From Vibrio intestinalis (GTDB lineage Bacteria; Pseudomonadota; Gammaproteobacteria; Enterobacterales; Vibrionaceae), in assembly GCF_025195085.2 (NCBI RefSeq), contig NZ_JANAVY020000001.1, forward strand, positions 930,001-994,000: 64,000 nt of DNA. The letters run 5' to 3'. Below, piece by piece: positions 35,388-46,218 of this stretch (position 1 is the stretch's first letter; every line of letters starts with the position of its first letter). The translations under genes and the position numbers were made by a program. A model generated the notes under the pieces. That model ran no database searches, was not told the origin of the DNA, and saw nothing but the letters and a program-made list of their open reading frames with translations.

Positions 35388-36215
35388 ATGTCGAAAGCGA
35401 TTTTAATTACCGGTTGCTCAACGGGTATCGGCTATGAGGCTGCTCACGCGTTACACAAACGTGGCTATCAGGTCATAGCGTCATGTCGAAAAGAAGAAGA
35501 TGTCATCAAGTTACGGCAAGAAGGACTCACCTGTATCCAGCTTGATCTCGCTGATAGCGACAGTATCTCTAGCGGCGTGCAACAAACCCTTAAAATCACT
35601 GAAGGGAAGCTGTATGCCCTATTTAATAACGGTGCTTATGGTCAGCCTGGCGCCTTAGAAGATCTCCCAACGCAAGCACTGAGAGAGCAATTTGAAACTA
35701 ATTTTTTTGGTTGGCATCAGCTAGTCCAAGAGGTTTTGCCGGCAATGCGCGCGCAAAATCACGGCCGGATCATACAAAACAGTTCTGTGCTTGGCTTTGC
35801 GGCAATGAAGTATCGCGGTGCTTATAACGCCTCTAAATTCGCCTTAGAGGGTTGGACAGACACCATGAGGTTAGAACTTTTAGACACCGAAATTCAAATC
35901 AGTCTAATTGAACCCGGCCCGATAGAAACCGCCTTTAGAGCCAATGCCCTAGCAGCTTTCAAGAAATGGATAAACATCGAGAACAGCGTTCATTCAGCGC
36001 AATACCAACAACAAATCGCGCGATTAGGAAAAGAAAACTCAAACAACGCCTTTGTTTTGCCACCGTCGTCATGTGTTGCGCCCCTAATACACGCCTTAGA
36101 AGCAAAGCAAGCTAAGATTCGTTATCGCGTAACAAAACCGACCAAAGTATTTGCTGTTTTGAAGCGCTTATTGCCAACGCGCTTACTCGACAAAATTCTT
36201 GCCAAAGCCGCTTAA
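35388..36215 (+). CDS. Short-chain dehydrogenase/reductase
   Basis: 275 residues, classical SDR fold. Cofactor motif ITGCSTGIGYEAAHAL (residues 6-21), NNGAYGQPG in the NNAG position, and catalytic serine, tyrosine and lysine in NSSVLGFAAMKYRGAYNASKFALEGW. The arginine/lysine context after strand two (SCRKEED) suggests NADP(H). Substrate unknown. In V. cholerae a similar SDR sits between toxRS and the ybbN/qmcA genes. Confidence 0.92.
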   Translation: MSKAILITGCSTGIGYEAAHALHKRGYQVIASCRKEEDVIKLRQEGLTCIQLDLADSDSISSGVQQTLKITEGKLYALFNNGAYGQPGALEDLPTQALREQFETNFFGWHQLVQEVLPAMRAQNHGRIIQNSSVLGFAAMKYRGAYNASKFALEGWTDTMRLELLDTEIQISLIEPGPIETAFRANALAAFKKWINIENSVHSAQYQQQIARLGKENSNNAFVLPPSSCVAPLIHALEAKQAKIRYRVTKPTKVFAVLKRLLPTRLLDKILAKAA

Positions 36216-36293
36216 GGTGTCATTTTAACGTAACAATTGCACTCTACTATTAACAATGAAGTCACTACCCAGCGTCTCATTCGGTAAGATTGC

Positions 36294-36359
36294 ATGTCAC
36301 TAAATCAATTAAATTGGCTGTGTGTGAGTGTTGCGCTAACTCTGTTTCTCGTAATATGA
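36294..36359 (+). CDS. Possible 21-codon hydrophobic microprotein
   Basis: A short ORF begins MSLNQLNWLCVSVALTLF and ends three residues later; after residue 8 it is a single hydrophobic stretch long enough to span a membrane. It lies alone in a 290-base gap and is followed after 15 bases by a good terminator, which suggests a small transcript of its own. The ribosome site (GGTAAG, 8 bases before) is weak. It might be a small membrane protein, a type I toxin or a chance ORF in a small RNA. Confidence 0.4.
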   Translation: MSLNQLNWLCVSVALTLFLVI

Positions 36360-36373
36360 ACACCTTCGCTTGC

Positions 36374-36408
36374 TAAACGCCATCACATTTTTGATGGCGT
36401 TTTTGTTT
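36374..36408 (+). terminator. Terminator after the microprotein ORF
   Basis: Stem AACGCCATCA/TGATGGCGTT with a 6-base loop and a T-run (TTTTTGTTT). It is 159 bases after the SDR gene and 100 before ybbN, so it either ends a long SDR 3' end or a separate small RNA. Confidence 0.88.
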
Positions 36409-36505
36409 GTCACTTCACATCCGTAACTCGCGGGCAAGACTTGATTAATCCTTACCTCGCCCATATCTTTGATTTATCAGAGACAAATGGTAAGGACATC
36501 TCGAT

Positions 36506-37360
36506 ATGCAATCTCCTTTTATCGTCGAGCTAAACGAACAAAACTTTCGCCAAGTACTAGAAGGCTCAATGCAAACGCCTGTATTGATCCATTTTTGGGC
36601 TCCGATGAGCCAAGAAAGCAGTGAAGCTATCCCACAACTGCAGCAACTCACGCAGCAGTATAATGGCGCATTCACACTCGCTCTACTTAACTGCGAACAA
36701 GAGCAAGTGATCGCCTCTCAATTTGGTGTACAAACCTTACCAACCATCGCTTTGTTCATAAATGGTCAACCTGTTGATGGCCTTGGTGGTCCTCAGCCAT
36801 TGGAAGCAATTCAGCAACTATTAGCCAAACACTTGCCAAGCCAAGAAGAACTGACGCTAAAACAAGCATTAGAATTGATTCAGATTGACCAACATGCGCA
36901 AGCATTGACTTTACTGCAATCTCTACCTGATGAGCTCAAAAACAAGGGCGACATTAAGTTAGCGCTAGCCGATTGTTATTTAGAGACACAAGATTTTGCC
37001 CAAGCTGCTAACCTGCTGGAACATATTCCACTTGAATACCAAGACAATTACTATAAAGGCTTAATCGCCAAACTGGAGTTACAGCAACAATCCGCCAATA
37101 GCCCTGAAATTCAATCATTAGAAGCAAACTACGCGGACGATCAAAACAACACTGAACTGGCTATCGAGCTGGCTCTTAGCTATCACAAGGTTAACCGTGA
37201 TGAAGAAGCGCTTGAAGTATTGTGGGGACATTTAAAGACCAACCTAAATGCACAAGACGGTGATGTGAAGAAAACCTTTATGGATATCTTGAGCGCTTTA
37301 GGTCAAGGCCACGCTGTTGCAGGCAAGTACCGCCGCCAGCTTTATTCGGTCCTTTACTAG
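36506..37360 (+). CDS. ybbN: Thioredoxin-fold/TPR co-chaperone YbbN (CnoX)
   Basis: 284 residues: N-terminal thioredoxin fold (about 1-110; PVLIHFWAPMSQESSEAIPQL, QTLPTIALFINGQPVDG) and a C-terminal TPR region (about 115-284; ALADCYLETQDFAQAANLLEHIP). In E. coli CnoX delivers substrates to GroEL and is activated by chlorination. Here the usual CxxC position reads MSQE, with no cysteine at all, so a redox role at that site is excluded; a holdase or adaptor role remains possible. It precedes qmcA, a common linkage. Confidence 0.92.
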   Translation: MQSPFIVELNEQNFRQVLEGSMQTPVLIHFWAPMSQESSEAIPQLQQLTQQYNGAFTLALLNCEQEQVIASQFGVQTLPTIALFINGQPVDGLGGPQPLEAIQQLLAKHLPSQEELTLKQALELIQIDQHAQALTLLQSLPDELKNKGDIKLALADCYLETQDFAQAANLLEHIPLEYQDNYYKGLIAKLELQQQSANSPEIQSLEANYADDQNNTELAIELALSYHKVNRDEEALEVLWGHLKTNLNAQDGDVKKTFMDILSALGQGHAVAGKYRRQLYSVLY

Positions 37361-37511
37361 AGTAAAGATAAAATAGCGCTAAATCATACTGTTAGGGCCG
37401 AACTATTTCGGCCTTAATTTTTATTAATTCGGGATAATATCTCGCAAACCCTTTGTGATTAACTTTAATTTAAGTAACAATAGCAACAAATTAATATTAA
37501 AGGACTTTCTT

Positions 37512-38429
37512 ATGCCTCTAGATACACTCATCGTCACCGCGGTATTTGTCATTGTTGTTATTGCTATCGTGGTTGCCGGTGTAAAAACCGTTCCTCAAGG
37601 TAATCATTGGACAGTAGAGCGATTTGGCCGTTACACCCACACACTAAAGCCTGGCTTAAACTTTATCATTCCTTTCATTGATGGCATTGGCCATAAGATC
37701 AACATGATGGAGCGCGTACTGGATATTCCTGCGCAAGAAGTCATCTCAAAAGATAACGCTAATGTCACCATTGACGCGGTTTGTTTCGTACAAGTGGTAG
37801 ATGCAGCGAAAGCCGCTTATGAAGTAAACGATCTTGAGCACGCAATTCGTAACTTAACACTGACTAACATCCGTACTGTTCTTGGTTCTATGGAACTGGA
37901 TGAAATGCTCAGTCAACGTGACCAAATCAACGTTAAACTACTGTCTATCGTTGATGAAGCCACTAACCCTTGGGGTGTGAAAGTGACGCGTATCGAAATC
38001 AAAGACGTTCAGCCACCAGCAGACCTTACTGCTGCGATGAATGCGCAGATGAAGGCTGAACGTAACAAGCGTGCGGATATTCTAGAGGCGGAAGGTGTTC
38101 GTCAAGCTGAGATCCTAAAAGCAGAAGGTCACAAACAATCAGAGATCTTAAAAGCCGAAGGTGAAAAACAAGCCGCAATTCTTCAAGCAGAAGCACGTGA
38201 ACGTGCAGCGGAAGCAGAAGCTCGCGCGACTGAAATGGTTTCAACAGCAATTGCTCAAGGTGATATGCAAGCGGTTAATTACTTTATTGCTCAAGGCTAC
38301 ACCGATGCACTGAAATCTATCGGCCAAGCAGAAAACGGTAAGATCATTATGCTGCCACTTGAAGCTTCTGGCCTAATGGGCTCGGTTGCTGGTATCGCAG
38401 AGATGTTTAAGCATCAACAAGATAAGTAG
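37512..38429 (+). CDS. qmcA: SPFH-domain membrane protein QmcA
   Basis: Stomatin-like inner-membrane protein thought to scaffold membrane proteins or proteases. 305 residues from ATG 37512, chosen for its AAGGA site; an earlier in-frame ATG is poor. One membrane segment (about 6-26), then the band-7 domain ([52 protein letters not shown]), and a coiled C-terminal part with repeated AEGxxQxEILK units (about 195-230). Paired with nfeD 8 bases downstream, the universal arrangement. Confidence 0.95.
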   Translation: MPLDTLIVTAVFVIVVIAIVVAGVKTVPQGNHWTVERFGRYTHTLKPGLNFIIPFIDGIGHKINMMERVLDIPAQEVISKDNANVTIDAVCFVQVVDAAKAAYEVNDLEHAIRNLTLTNIRTVLGSMELDEMLSQRDQINVKLLSIVDEATNPWGVKVTRIEIKDVQPPADLTAAMNAQMKAERNKRADILEAEGVRQAEILKAEGHKQSEILKAEGEKQAAILQAEARERAAEAEARATEMVSTAIAQGDMQAVNYFIAQGYTDALKSIGQAENGKIIMLPLEASGLMGSVAGIAEMFKHQQDK

Positions 38430-38437
38430 AGGTTAAC

Positions 38438-38893
38438 GTGTTTGAGATTCTAGACAGCATTAATTATTGGCATTGGCTTGCATTTGGCTTAGCGCTATTA
38501 GCAGCGGAACTACTCGGTACCGCTGGTTACATGCTGTGGCTTGGCATCTCAGCGCTCGCCGTTGGCCTTATACTGTCTATATTGCCAATCAGTTGGCAAC
38601 TGCAATGGGTTAGTTTTGGTGTATTTTCATTACTGACCACTTGGCTTTGGTGGCGTAAGCAGCTTCAAAGTGACAAAAATGATGACCAATCACGCGATCT
38701 TAACCAAAAAGATAAGCAGTTAGTCGGACAAGTTATCACTCTGGAAGAAGATATCCCCGCAGGTAAAGCTCGTATTCGTATCGGCGATACCACGTGGTCT
38801 GCTTATAGCCAGCAAAAGCTAGCAAAAGGTACTGTGGTTCAAGTGACCGAAATGAAAGGCATCACCCTAACTATTGAGCCAAAAGTGGACTAA
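38438..38893 (+). CDS. NfeD-family membrane protein (YbbJ/QmcB)
   Basis: 151 residues: about three membrane segments (10-75) and a C-terminal OB-fold (about 92-150; LVGQVITLEEDIPAGKARIRIGDTTWSA). NfeD proteins are partners of SPFH proteins such as QmcA. Co-transcribed with it. Start codon is GTG at 38438, with GAGG upstream. An imperfect terminator-like hairpin follows (38911-38970). Confidence 0.92.
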   Translation: MFEILDSINYWHWLAFGLALLAAELLGTAGYMLWLGISALAVGLILSILPISWQLQWVSFGVFSLLTTWLWWRKQLQSDKNDDQSRDLNQKDKQLVGQVITLEEDIPAGKARIRIGDTTWSAYSQQKLAKGTVVQVTEMKGITLTIEPKVD

Positions 38894-39207
38894 ACACCTT
38901 ACCCAAGACGCTGAAGGGAGCTTAACGAGCATTGCTTTTATTAGCACTGCACGGTAAAGCTCCTTCTTTATACCTATCAGTTAATCACTTCCTAAATATT
39001 AAAATTAAGCTCTCAGCGCACTGCTCTTTATAACCAATTGGAACTGTAAATTACGTTTCGAAATATCCAACTCCGAATTCTATCTAGCTTCTATCTTGAG
39101 CCTACCTGAGACACTACCTTAATAATCAGCAACTTATAGAAACCCTAACGTTAAAGCCGACCCAACTATACGCAACTAATTTCAATCAAAACTCTAAGTT
39201 ATCAGTT

Positions 39208-39223
39208 ATTTGTTGCAACAAAT
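39208..39223. promoter_or_regulatory. 16-bp palindrome before the small secreted protein gene
   Basis: ATTTGTTGCAACAAAT is a perfect palindrome, 13 bases before the likely -35 box. The position suits an activator or repressor site; the protein is unknown. Confidence 0.5.
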
Positions 39224-39235
39224 TATCATTTTTAT

Positions 39236-39265
39236 TTGATCTTTGTCGGACTGTTTTCATACTAA
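39236..39265 (+). promoter_or_regulatory. Probable sigma-70 promoter of the small secreted protein gene
   Basis: TTGATC, 18 bases, TACTAA; start of transcription would be about 45 bases before the ATG at 39316. Confidence 0.5.
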
Positions 39266-39315
39266 AGGTATCTCATAAATATTGAGATGAGTCACAAAAA
39301 CAACGAGGATTTATT

Positions 39316-39483
39316 ATGAAAAGTATTATTGCTCTATTTTGCTCTGCGCTGCTATCTTTCTCTGTTTTCGCTGGTGCTGGTAACAGTACAGAACGCGGCC
39401 CTTGGGTAGATTGTAAAGGTTCAGGCCATTCAGATTACACACCAAGCGATGTATGTAAATCAGAAGGTGGGATGATTAAGTAG
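39316..39483 (+). CDS. Small secreted protein, 55 residues, unknown function
   Basis: Too short for many gene callers but well supported: ribosome site GAGGA 7 bases before ATG, a textbook signal peptide (MKSIIALFCSALLSFSVFAG, cleavage near residue 19), and a terminator right after. The mature part is only about 36 residues, hydrophilic, with two cysteines (WVDCKGSG and SDVCKSEGG) that may form a disulphide. I recognise no family. It is convergent with the DUF2057 copy 2 gene and shares its terminator. Confidence 0.8.
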   Translation: MKSIIALFCSALLSFSVFAGAGNSTERGPWVDCKGSGHSDYTPSDVCKSEGGMIK

Positions 39484-39503
39484 TGTCTACCTTCAAACAA
39501 AAC

Positions 39504-39536
39504 TAAAAAGCGCGACATCAAATGCCGCGCTTTTTC
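39504..39536. terminator. Bidirectional terminator, small secreted protein / DUF2057 copy 2
   Basis: Stem AAAAAGCGCG/CGCGCTTTTT extended inward by CAT/ATG, with A/T runs on both sides, between convergent genes. Confidence 0.92.
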
Positions 39537-39555
39537 TTTATTCTGTATATCTTGC

Positions 39556-40317
39556 TTACTGACTGACTAGCCAAGCAAGAATCTGTTTACGTTGATTTAC
39601 GTCCGCTTCTGAATACCAGTGGCTCAGCATGCTTAATGCTTTAGAGCCTTCTAAACCCTGCGGATTTTCAACGGTGCGATTGGCAAACGCCCAATTGACG
39701 AATGTTTCTGATTCTTCAGTTGATGCCTTTTTCAGCCAGTATTGAATCATAGATTCTGGGCCAATTTCATTTGGTTCTACAGCTAAACTAGGTGCAATTG
39801 ATGCGGTCTGAGCCACAATCTGAGCAGTGTTCTTAGACTGAACTGTGATGCCGTGTTCTTTATTAAAACTCGCCAGCTCTGCAGTGTAATCTCGCATGAT
39901 GGCGTTACTAGGTGGTAATACATCAAGTGTAAAGTCTAGATGCTTACCATTTTTGTCAACCAACGCGACCTTAGGATCTTGGTTGAATGCTTGAGCTTGA
40001 GTAGTACGAAGCACTCGCATGGTCGGCTTTAAACTCACTTGGGTATCTTTAGCCGTAAAGCTCAAAACAAAAGCGTGAGAGTTAAATTTCTCTCTGTCAC
40101 CTTGGCCATCAATCAATTTCTCCATACGGAAAACAATTTGATTGGTACCATTATCTAAAGTGAAATCTGAATCACTGGTAAAGTTAGCAAAGCCTTGCTC
40201 TTCACCATCAATAATAATTGGCGCTAATTCGTGATGAAAGTTTAGTCCAACTTCCGCATGTGGAGCGAATGAAGCAGTCATTACACCAATAGCCAACAAG
40301 GTTTTCATTACCTTCAT
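39556..40317 (-). CDS. DUF2057 (YccT-family) periplasmic protein, copy 2
   Basis: 253 residues from ATG 40317 (GGAG 8 bases before) with a signal peptide (about 1-21, ASFAPHA). Family motifs GTNQIVFRMEKLIDGQGDREKFNSHAFVLSF and RTTQAQAFNQDPKVALV align with copy 1 at 16941-17576. It is longer at the C-terminus, where the motif seen once in copy 1 occurs twice: YWLKKASTEESETFVNWA and HWYSEADVNQRKQILAWL. It follows a porin gene across a strong hairpin. Role unknown; outer-membrane or porin link inferred from the repeated context. Confidence 0.87.
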   Translation of the reverse strand: MKVMKTLLAIGVMTASFAPHAEVGLNFHHELAPIIIDGEEQGFANFTSDSDFTLDNGTNQIVFRMEKLIDGQGDREKFNSHAFVLSFTAKDTQVSLKPTMRVLRTTQAQAFNQDPKVALVDKNGKHLDFTLDVLPPSNAIMRDYTAELASFNKEHGITVQSKNTAQIVAQTASIAPSLAVEPNEIGPESMIQYWLKKASTEESETFVNWAFANRTVENPQGLEGSKALSMLSHWYSEADVNQRKQILAWLVSQ

Positions 40318-40334
40318 TTATAATCTCCTGATAG

Positions 40335-40364
40335 AAAAAACGAGCATTCTCGAAAGAATGCTCG
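40335..40364 (-). terminator. Hairpin between porin 2 and DUF2057 copy 2
   Basis: Perfect 10-bp stem CGAGCATTCT/AGAATGCTCG with a 4-base loop, followed on the minus strand by TTTTTT. It sits immediately before the DUF2057 ribosome site, so DUF2057 expression from the porin promoter would depend on read-through. Confidence 0.9.
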
Positions 40365-40401
40365 TGAAATAAGACAGTTAGACTAACTAATAAGACTTAG
40401 C

Positions 40402-41478
40402 TTAGAAGTAGTATTCAGCACCAAACATAACGTTAGTGAAGTCACCTGACTGCTTATCGCCGTCGAAGTCGTAATCACGTACGTCGAAGTATAGGATAGC
40501 GCTAGGCATTAGGTAACCAACACGACCAGTAACCGCGATATCGCCATCATCTTCACCGATTGCATCCTTCGCATCAGATGCTGAAGTTGCTGCGTAGCCT
40601 GCTTTTACAAACCATTTTTCGTTGATTTGGTAAGCTGCTGTTAGAGATACTGCGTCTTGACCGTTGTCAGCTGAACCAGAACCAGTTTCAACGTTCATCG
40701 CTTTGTAGCCACCAGTGAACGTGAAATCACCTAGGAACAAGCTACCACCAACGATGAAGTAATCAGAAGCGTAGTTTGTTTTAGTCGATGGCGCAGTGCC
40801 TGCCCAAGTATCAGTATCTTTGTCGTATTTCCACTCTGCGTCTACTGCAGTTTTGTACTCACCGCGACTGTAGTAACCAGCGTGGATGCTGAACATATCT
40901 GCTGAGTAAGAACCCGCGATACTTGCTACCATAGCATCAGTATCTGCTTCCATACCACTTAGAGTAGCTTGAACGTTGAAGCCACCGAAGTTTACAGAAT
41001 CGTAACGGATAGTGTGGTCAGCACGGTCTTGGAAAGTTACGTCAAGGTCGTTGTTCCAGTCAAATACGTTACCTAGACCTGGGTTAGTGTGTGGCCAATC
41101 CACGTAGTTGTATGCTGCAACTAGCTGACGACCGTATTTAAGAGAACCGAAACCGTCCCATGCGAAACCAAGGTAAGTATCACGAGCACCTAGACCACCA
41201 GTGTTATCACCGTTGTTCGCGTTGCCACCTTCCATCTGCCAGATGAAGTCAGGTGTTAGTTCGTCAAACTCAACTACGCCGCGGAAACCGATACGAGATT
41301 CGATGTCTGCTTGAACTTTGTTTTCGTTCTCAGCGTTTTGGTAAATAAGAGCACCCGCTGCTTGACCGTAGAATTGTACTGCGTCACCAACAACTTGTAC
41401 TGCTGCGTTTGCTGAACCCGCTACTGCAGCTGCTGCCACTGCCGCACCTACTAGAGTGCGTTTGAAAAATTTGTCCAT
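40402..41478 (-). CDS. General porin, copy 2, next to ligA
   Basis: 358 residues: signal peptide (1-25, ending GSANA), VQFYGQAAGALIYQN first strand, DIESRIGFRGVVEFDELTPDFIWQMEGG, the loop 3 region TYLGFAWDGFGSLKYGRQLVAAYNYVDWP and final FGAEYYF. Codon use is strongly biased, as in highly expressed genes. In V. cholerae the porin beside ligA (VC0972) was described as chitin-induced, a proposed chitoporin; whether that applies here is inference. A DUF2057 gene follows, as for porin 1. Confidence 0.93.
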   Translation of the reverse strand: MDKFFKRTLVGAAVAAAAVAGSANAAVQVVGDAVQFYGQAAGALIYQNAENENKVQADIESRIGFRGVVEFDELTPDFIWQMEGGNANNGDNTGGLGARDTYLGFAWDGFGSLKYGRQLVAAYNYVDWPHTNPGLGNVFDWNNDLDVTFQDRADHTIRYDSVNFGGFNVQATLSGMEADTDAMVASIAGSYSADMFSIHAGYYSRGEYKTAVDAEWKYDKDTDTWAGTAPSTKTNYASDYFIVGGSLFLGDFTFTGGYKAMNVETGSGSADNGQDAVSLTAAYQINEKWFVKAGYAATSASDAKDAIGEDDGDIAVTGRVGYLMPSAILYFDVRDYDFDGDKQSGDFTNVMFGAEYYF

Positions 41479-41977
41479 GGAAAAACTCCTAAAAATGGAT
41501 ATAGCTGTTTTATGTTTTCTCCCCTTAGTTGGCCGCCGAAGGGAGAAGGTATTCCTAATTAAATCTCAACCAGTCAATTTAGATTGATTTAGATTTTTAA
41601 GTTGCTGCATACACGTTGTGTATCCATGGGGCTTAGACTAACTTCGCGACAAAAAACATCAATGAGAACTTAATTTCTTTATAAAAAAATATGAGCTACG
41701 GCATACTTTTTAAAAAGTAGTGATCTGTGTCGAAAATATTTTTTGAACTTTACTAAATAAAACTTAAGTCACTAAAAAACAAACACTTAACAAAGATAAG
41801 CAAGAAATAATTTTGAACCTGATCGCATCAAACAACCCTTTAACAATCAGCAAAAAAGAATTATGACTCACATCACGGATTATTTTATCTAGTAAAAAAT
41901 TAAAACTTATCAGGTTAATTTTGCGCAAAAAAAAACGACCAAGATTGCTCTTAGCCGTTTATTTACGAAAGATTTAG
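41479..41977. other. Intergenic region between porin 2 and ligA
   Basis: 499 bases, very AT-rich, with the porin 2 promoter and leader. TATGACTCACATCACGG near 41860 loosely resembles a CRP site (TGTGA-N6-TCACA) and could mediate catabolite control of the porin; the match is weak. The ligA terminator is at the right end. No ORF. Confidence 0.45.
41926..41959 (-). terminator. Terminator of ligA
   Basis: On the minus strand an 11-bp stem with two G-U pairs (AACGGCTAAGA/TCTTGGTCGTT) closes a GCAA tetraloop and is followed by nine T. Confidence 0.88.
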
Positions 41978-44068
<2,091 letters not shown>

Positions 44069-44102
44069 CTAACGGCTTCGCTTGAGTGAGCAGATAGAAA
44101 TA

Positions 44103-44131
44103 AAATAGGCTCCTACTTGAGGAGCCTATGT
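44103..44131 (-). terminator. Hairpin between zipA and ligA
   Basis: 9-bp stem ATAGGCTCC/GGAGCCTAT with a 7-base loop and, on the minus strand, TTTTATTT. It lies 22 bases after the zipA stop and likely reduces read-through into ligA. Confidence 0.8.
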
Positions 44132-44152
44132 TTTAATCAGACTAAATTTAGA

Positions 44153-45043
44153 TTAGCTGTTTTGCTTCGCTTTAAACTGCTGAATTTGTGCGCGGTACGC
44201 ATCAAGGCGATTTGGCGTCATCAAGTTACGTGCATCATCTAAAACATTCGCGCCAAGGTCGTCAGCAATCTGCTGCGCTGTTTTCAGCATCAGCTTGAAG
44301 TTTTGCTCCGCATCGCCAAAGCAAGGCAATGTCATAAAGAATGAGATACCTTTGGTTGAGAACTCAGCAGGGTCGTCATGTTTTAAAGTGCCGGGTTGCA
44401 TCATGTTCGCAACACTAAACAATACCTTGCCGGTACCTGATAAATCCGCATGACGGTGGAAGATGTCCATCTCGCCATAAAGCAAGCCATTTTGCTGCAT
44501 GCTATCAAACAGCTTAGTACCAACAAACGCTTCATCACCAGAACAATGCACATTCAGCACAATCACTTCAAGTTCAGGTTCAGCCTCTTCTTCAACAACT
44601 GGGGTTGCCGCTTCAACGCTATCCGTTTGTTCAAGTTCAGCGATAGTGGTATCGGCTGAAACGACTTCTGGCTGAACTTCTGGCTCGTCAAGAGAAGAGA
44701 ACGAAGGAATTTCGATTTCTTCTTCTACTTCATCACTTTTATCAGTTGCCGCTTTTGAACCTGGCTCTTGATAATCATCAATCAATGGATCGCTGGTTAT
44801 CTCTGGTTCAACAAACTCAGGCTCTTTTCGCTCTTTGCGGATAATTTCAAAATCATCTTCCGGAGCAAATCCACGCTCCGAACTGCGATCAAACACCTCA
44901 TCGTTGTCTACGTCTAATGTGCCTAATGGCTTATCACCAAATTTAGACTTTCCTTCTTTTTTACTTGTCCACAATCCATGGAACAACAGCGCCACGATGG
45001 CCAGTGCACCAACACCGATGAGTACAATTCGCAATTCCGGCAT
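44153..45043 (-). CDS. zipA: Cell division protein ZipA
   Basis: Tethers FtsZ to the inner membrane. 296 residues: an N-terminal membrane anchor (about 5-24, [19 protein letters not shown]), a charged acidic linker rich in Glu and Pro (about 60-155), and the C-terminal FtsZ-binding domain (about 158-290; [39 protein letters not shown]). Divergent from cysZ, upstream of ligA, a conserved gammaproteobacterial neighbourhood. Confidence 0.96.
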   Translation of the reverse strand: MPELRIVLIGVGALAIVALLFHGLWTSKKEGKSKFGDKPLGTLDVDNDEVFDRSSERGFAPEDDFEIIRKERKEPEFVEPEITSDPLIDDYQEPGSKAATDKSDEVEEEIEIPSFSSLDEPEVQPEVVSADTTIAELEQTDSVEAATPVVEEEAEPELEVIVLNVHCSGDEAFVGTKLFDSMQQNGLLYGEMDIFHRHADLSGTGKVLFSVANMMQPGTLKHDDPAEFSTKGISFFMTLPCFGDAEQNFKLMLKTAQQIADDLGANVLDDARNLMTPNRLDAYRAQIQQFKAKQNS

Positions 45044-45245
45044 GTTTTACTCTCATTTGCTTAGCCGACAACAAACTCAGGCTAAGTGATTTAAATCTGA
45101 AACTGAATCCAATTACTTTACCAAAGTTAACTGGGTGTTTAGAACAAATTAATGTGAGAAGTTCCGACAATGTTGTGATTTTGAACACGCTTTTTTCTTG
45201 TTAAGATAGAAAAAGGTCAAAACATCAGCTTTCAAACACTTAATT

Positions 45246-45995
45246 ATGAATACTATTAATTCTCAACGTTCAGGGTTTGGCTATTTTTTCTACGGATTAG
45301 AAATAGCTCTAACTCCGGGAATTCGCCGCTTCGTTATCATGCCCCTACTCGCGAATATCGTTCTAGTTGGTGGCGCACTATTTTACTTATTTTCTCAGCT
45401 CGACATTTGGATTGAACAACTACTTGGCCAATTACCAAGTTTTCTCTCTTGGCTCAGTTACGTATTATGGCCTCTACTGGTTTTAACCATCTTGGCCACC
45501 TTCTCGTATTTCTTTAGTACTCTGGCAAATTTTATCGCAGCACCATTTAACGGCTTATTGGCCGAAAAAGTGGAAGAACACTTAATCGGCGAAAAAATCA
45601 ATGACGATGGCTTTAGCGCAGTGATAAAAGATACCCCGCGTATTCTCGCTAGAGAATGGCGCAAGCTTCTTTATGTGTTACCTAAAGCGATTGGTCTGTT
45701 CCTGCTATTGCTTATCCCTGCATTAGGTCAAACCGTTGGCCCTGTATTGTGGTTTATTTTCACTGCCTGGATCTTAGCGATTCAATACTGTGATTACCCG
45801 TTTGATAACCATAAAGTTAAATTCAACGACATGAGAAACAATTTGAAACAAAAACAAGGTAAGGCATACGGCTTTGGCGCTTTGGTGAGCATCTTTACCA
45901 CCATTCCAATTCTCAATTTAATTGTTATGCCAGTAGCGGTGTGCGGTGCGACCGCGATGTGGGTGGCCGAATTTAAGCAACAAGCCATTAAATAG
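45246..45995 (+). CDS. cysZ: Sulfate transporter CysZ
   Basis: High-affinity sulfate uptake for cysteine synthesis. 249 residues with four long hydrophobic segments; family motifs SGFGYFFYGLEIALTPGIRRFVIMPL near the start and FIAAPFNGLLAEKVEEHL. Next to cysK, which uses the sulfide made from this sulfate. Confidence 0.95.
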   Translation: MNTINSQRSGFGYFFYGLEIALTPGIRRFVIMPLLANIVLVGGALFYLFSQLDIWIEQLLGQLPSFLSWLSYVLWPLLVLTILATFSYFFSTLANFIAAPFNGLLAEKVEEHLIGEKINDDGFSAVIKDTPRILAREWRKLLYVLPKAIGLFLLLLIPALGQTVGPVLWFIFTAWILAIQYCDYPFDNHKVKFNDMRNNLKQKQGKAYGFGALVSIFTTIPILNLIVMPVAVCGATAMWVAEFKQQAIK

Positions 45996-46218
45996 TGATA
46001 ACGTGGCGAGTGCTAAAGCATGAAAGTGTGACTCCACTCGATGAATTAACCATTCGCTCGCCACTGACTTCAATAATCTCTTTCATATCATATAACTTTT
46101 TAATCCTTTTATAGTTTTTTCGACTAGCCTAATCTCTTAACCATATTCAAATACTGACTTGTTTGCGCCGCACTTATGCCATCACCGAGCAAGTTGCTAA
46201 CTAATGAAGGATCATACA

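Larger units (their letters stand above)
38894..39315. other. Intergenic region between nfeD and the small secreted protein gene
   Basis: 422 bases without a gene. At its left end a hairpin with arms GAAGGGAGCTT and AAGCTCCTTC (one bulge), about 38920-38966, followed by TTTAT, probably ends the qmcA-nfeD transcript. At the right end is a promoter for the small gene (39236-39265). The AT-rich middle shows nothing I can assign. Confidence 0.5.

Noticed and set aside
38080..38200. Repeat array within qmcA
   Set aside because: The repeated GCAGAAGG-type units encode the normal AEGxxQ coiled-coil repeats of the SPFH family.
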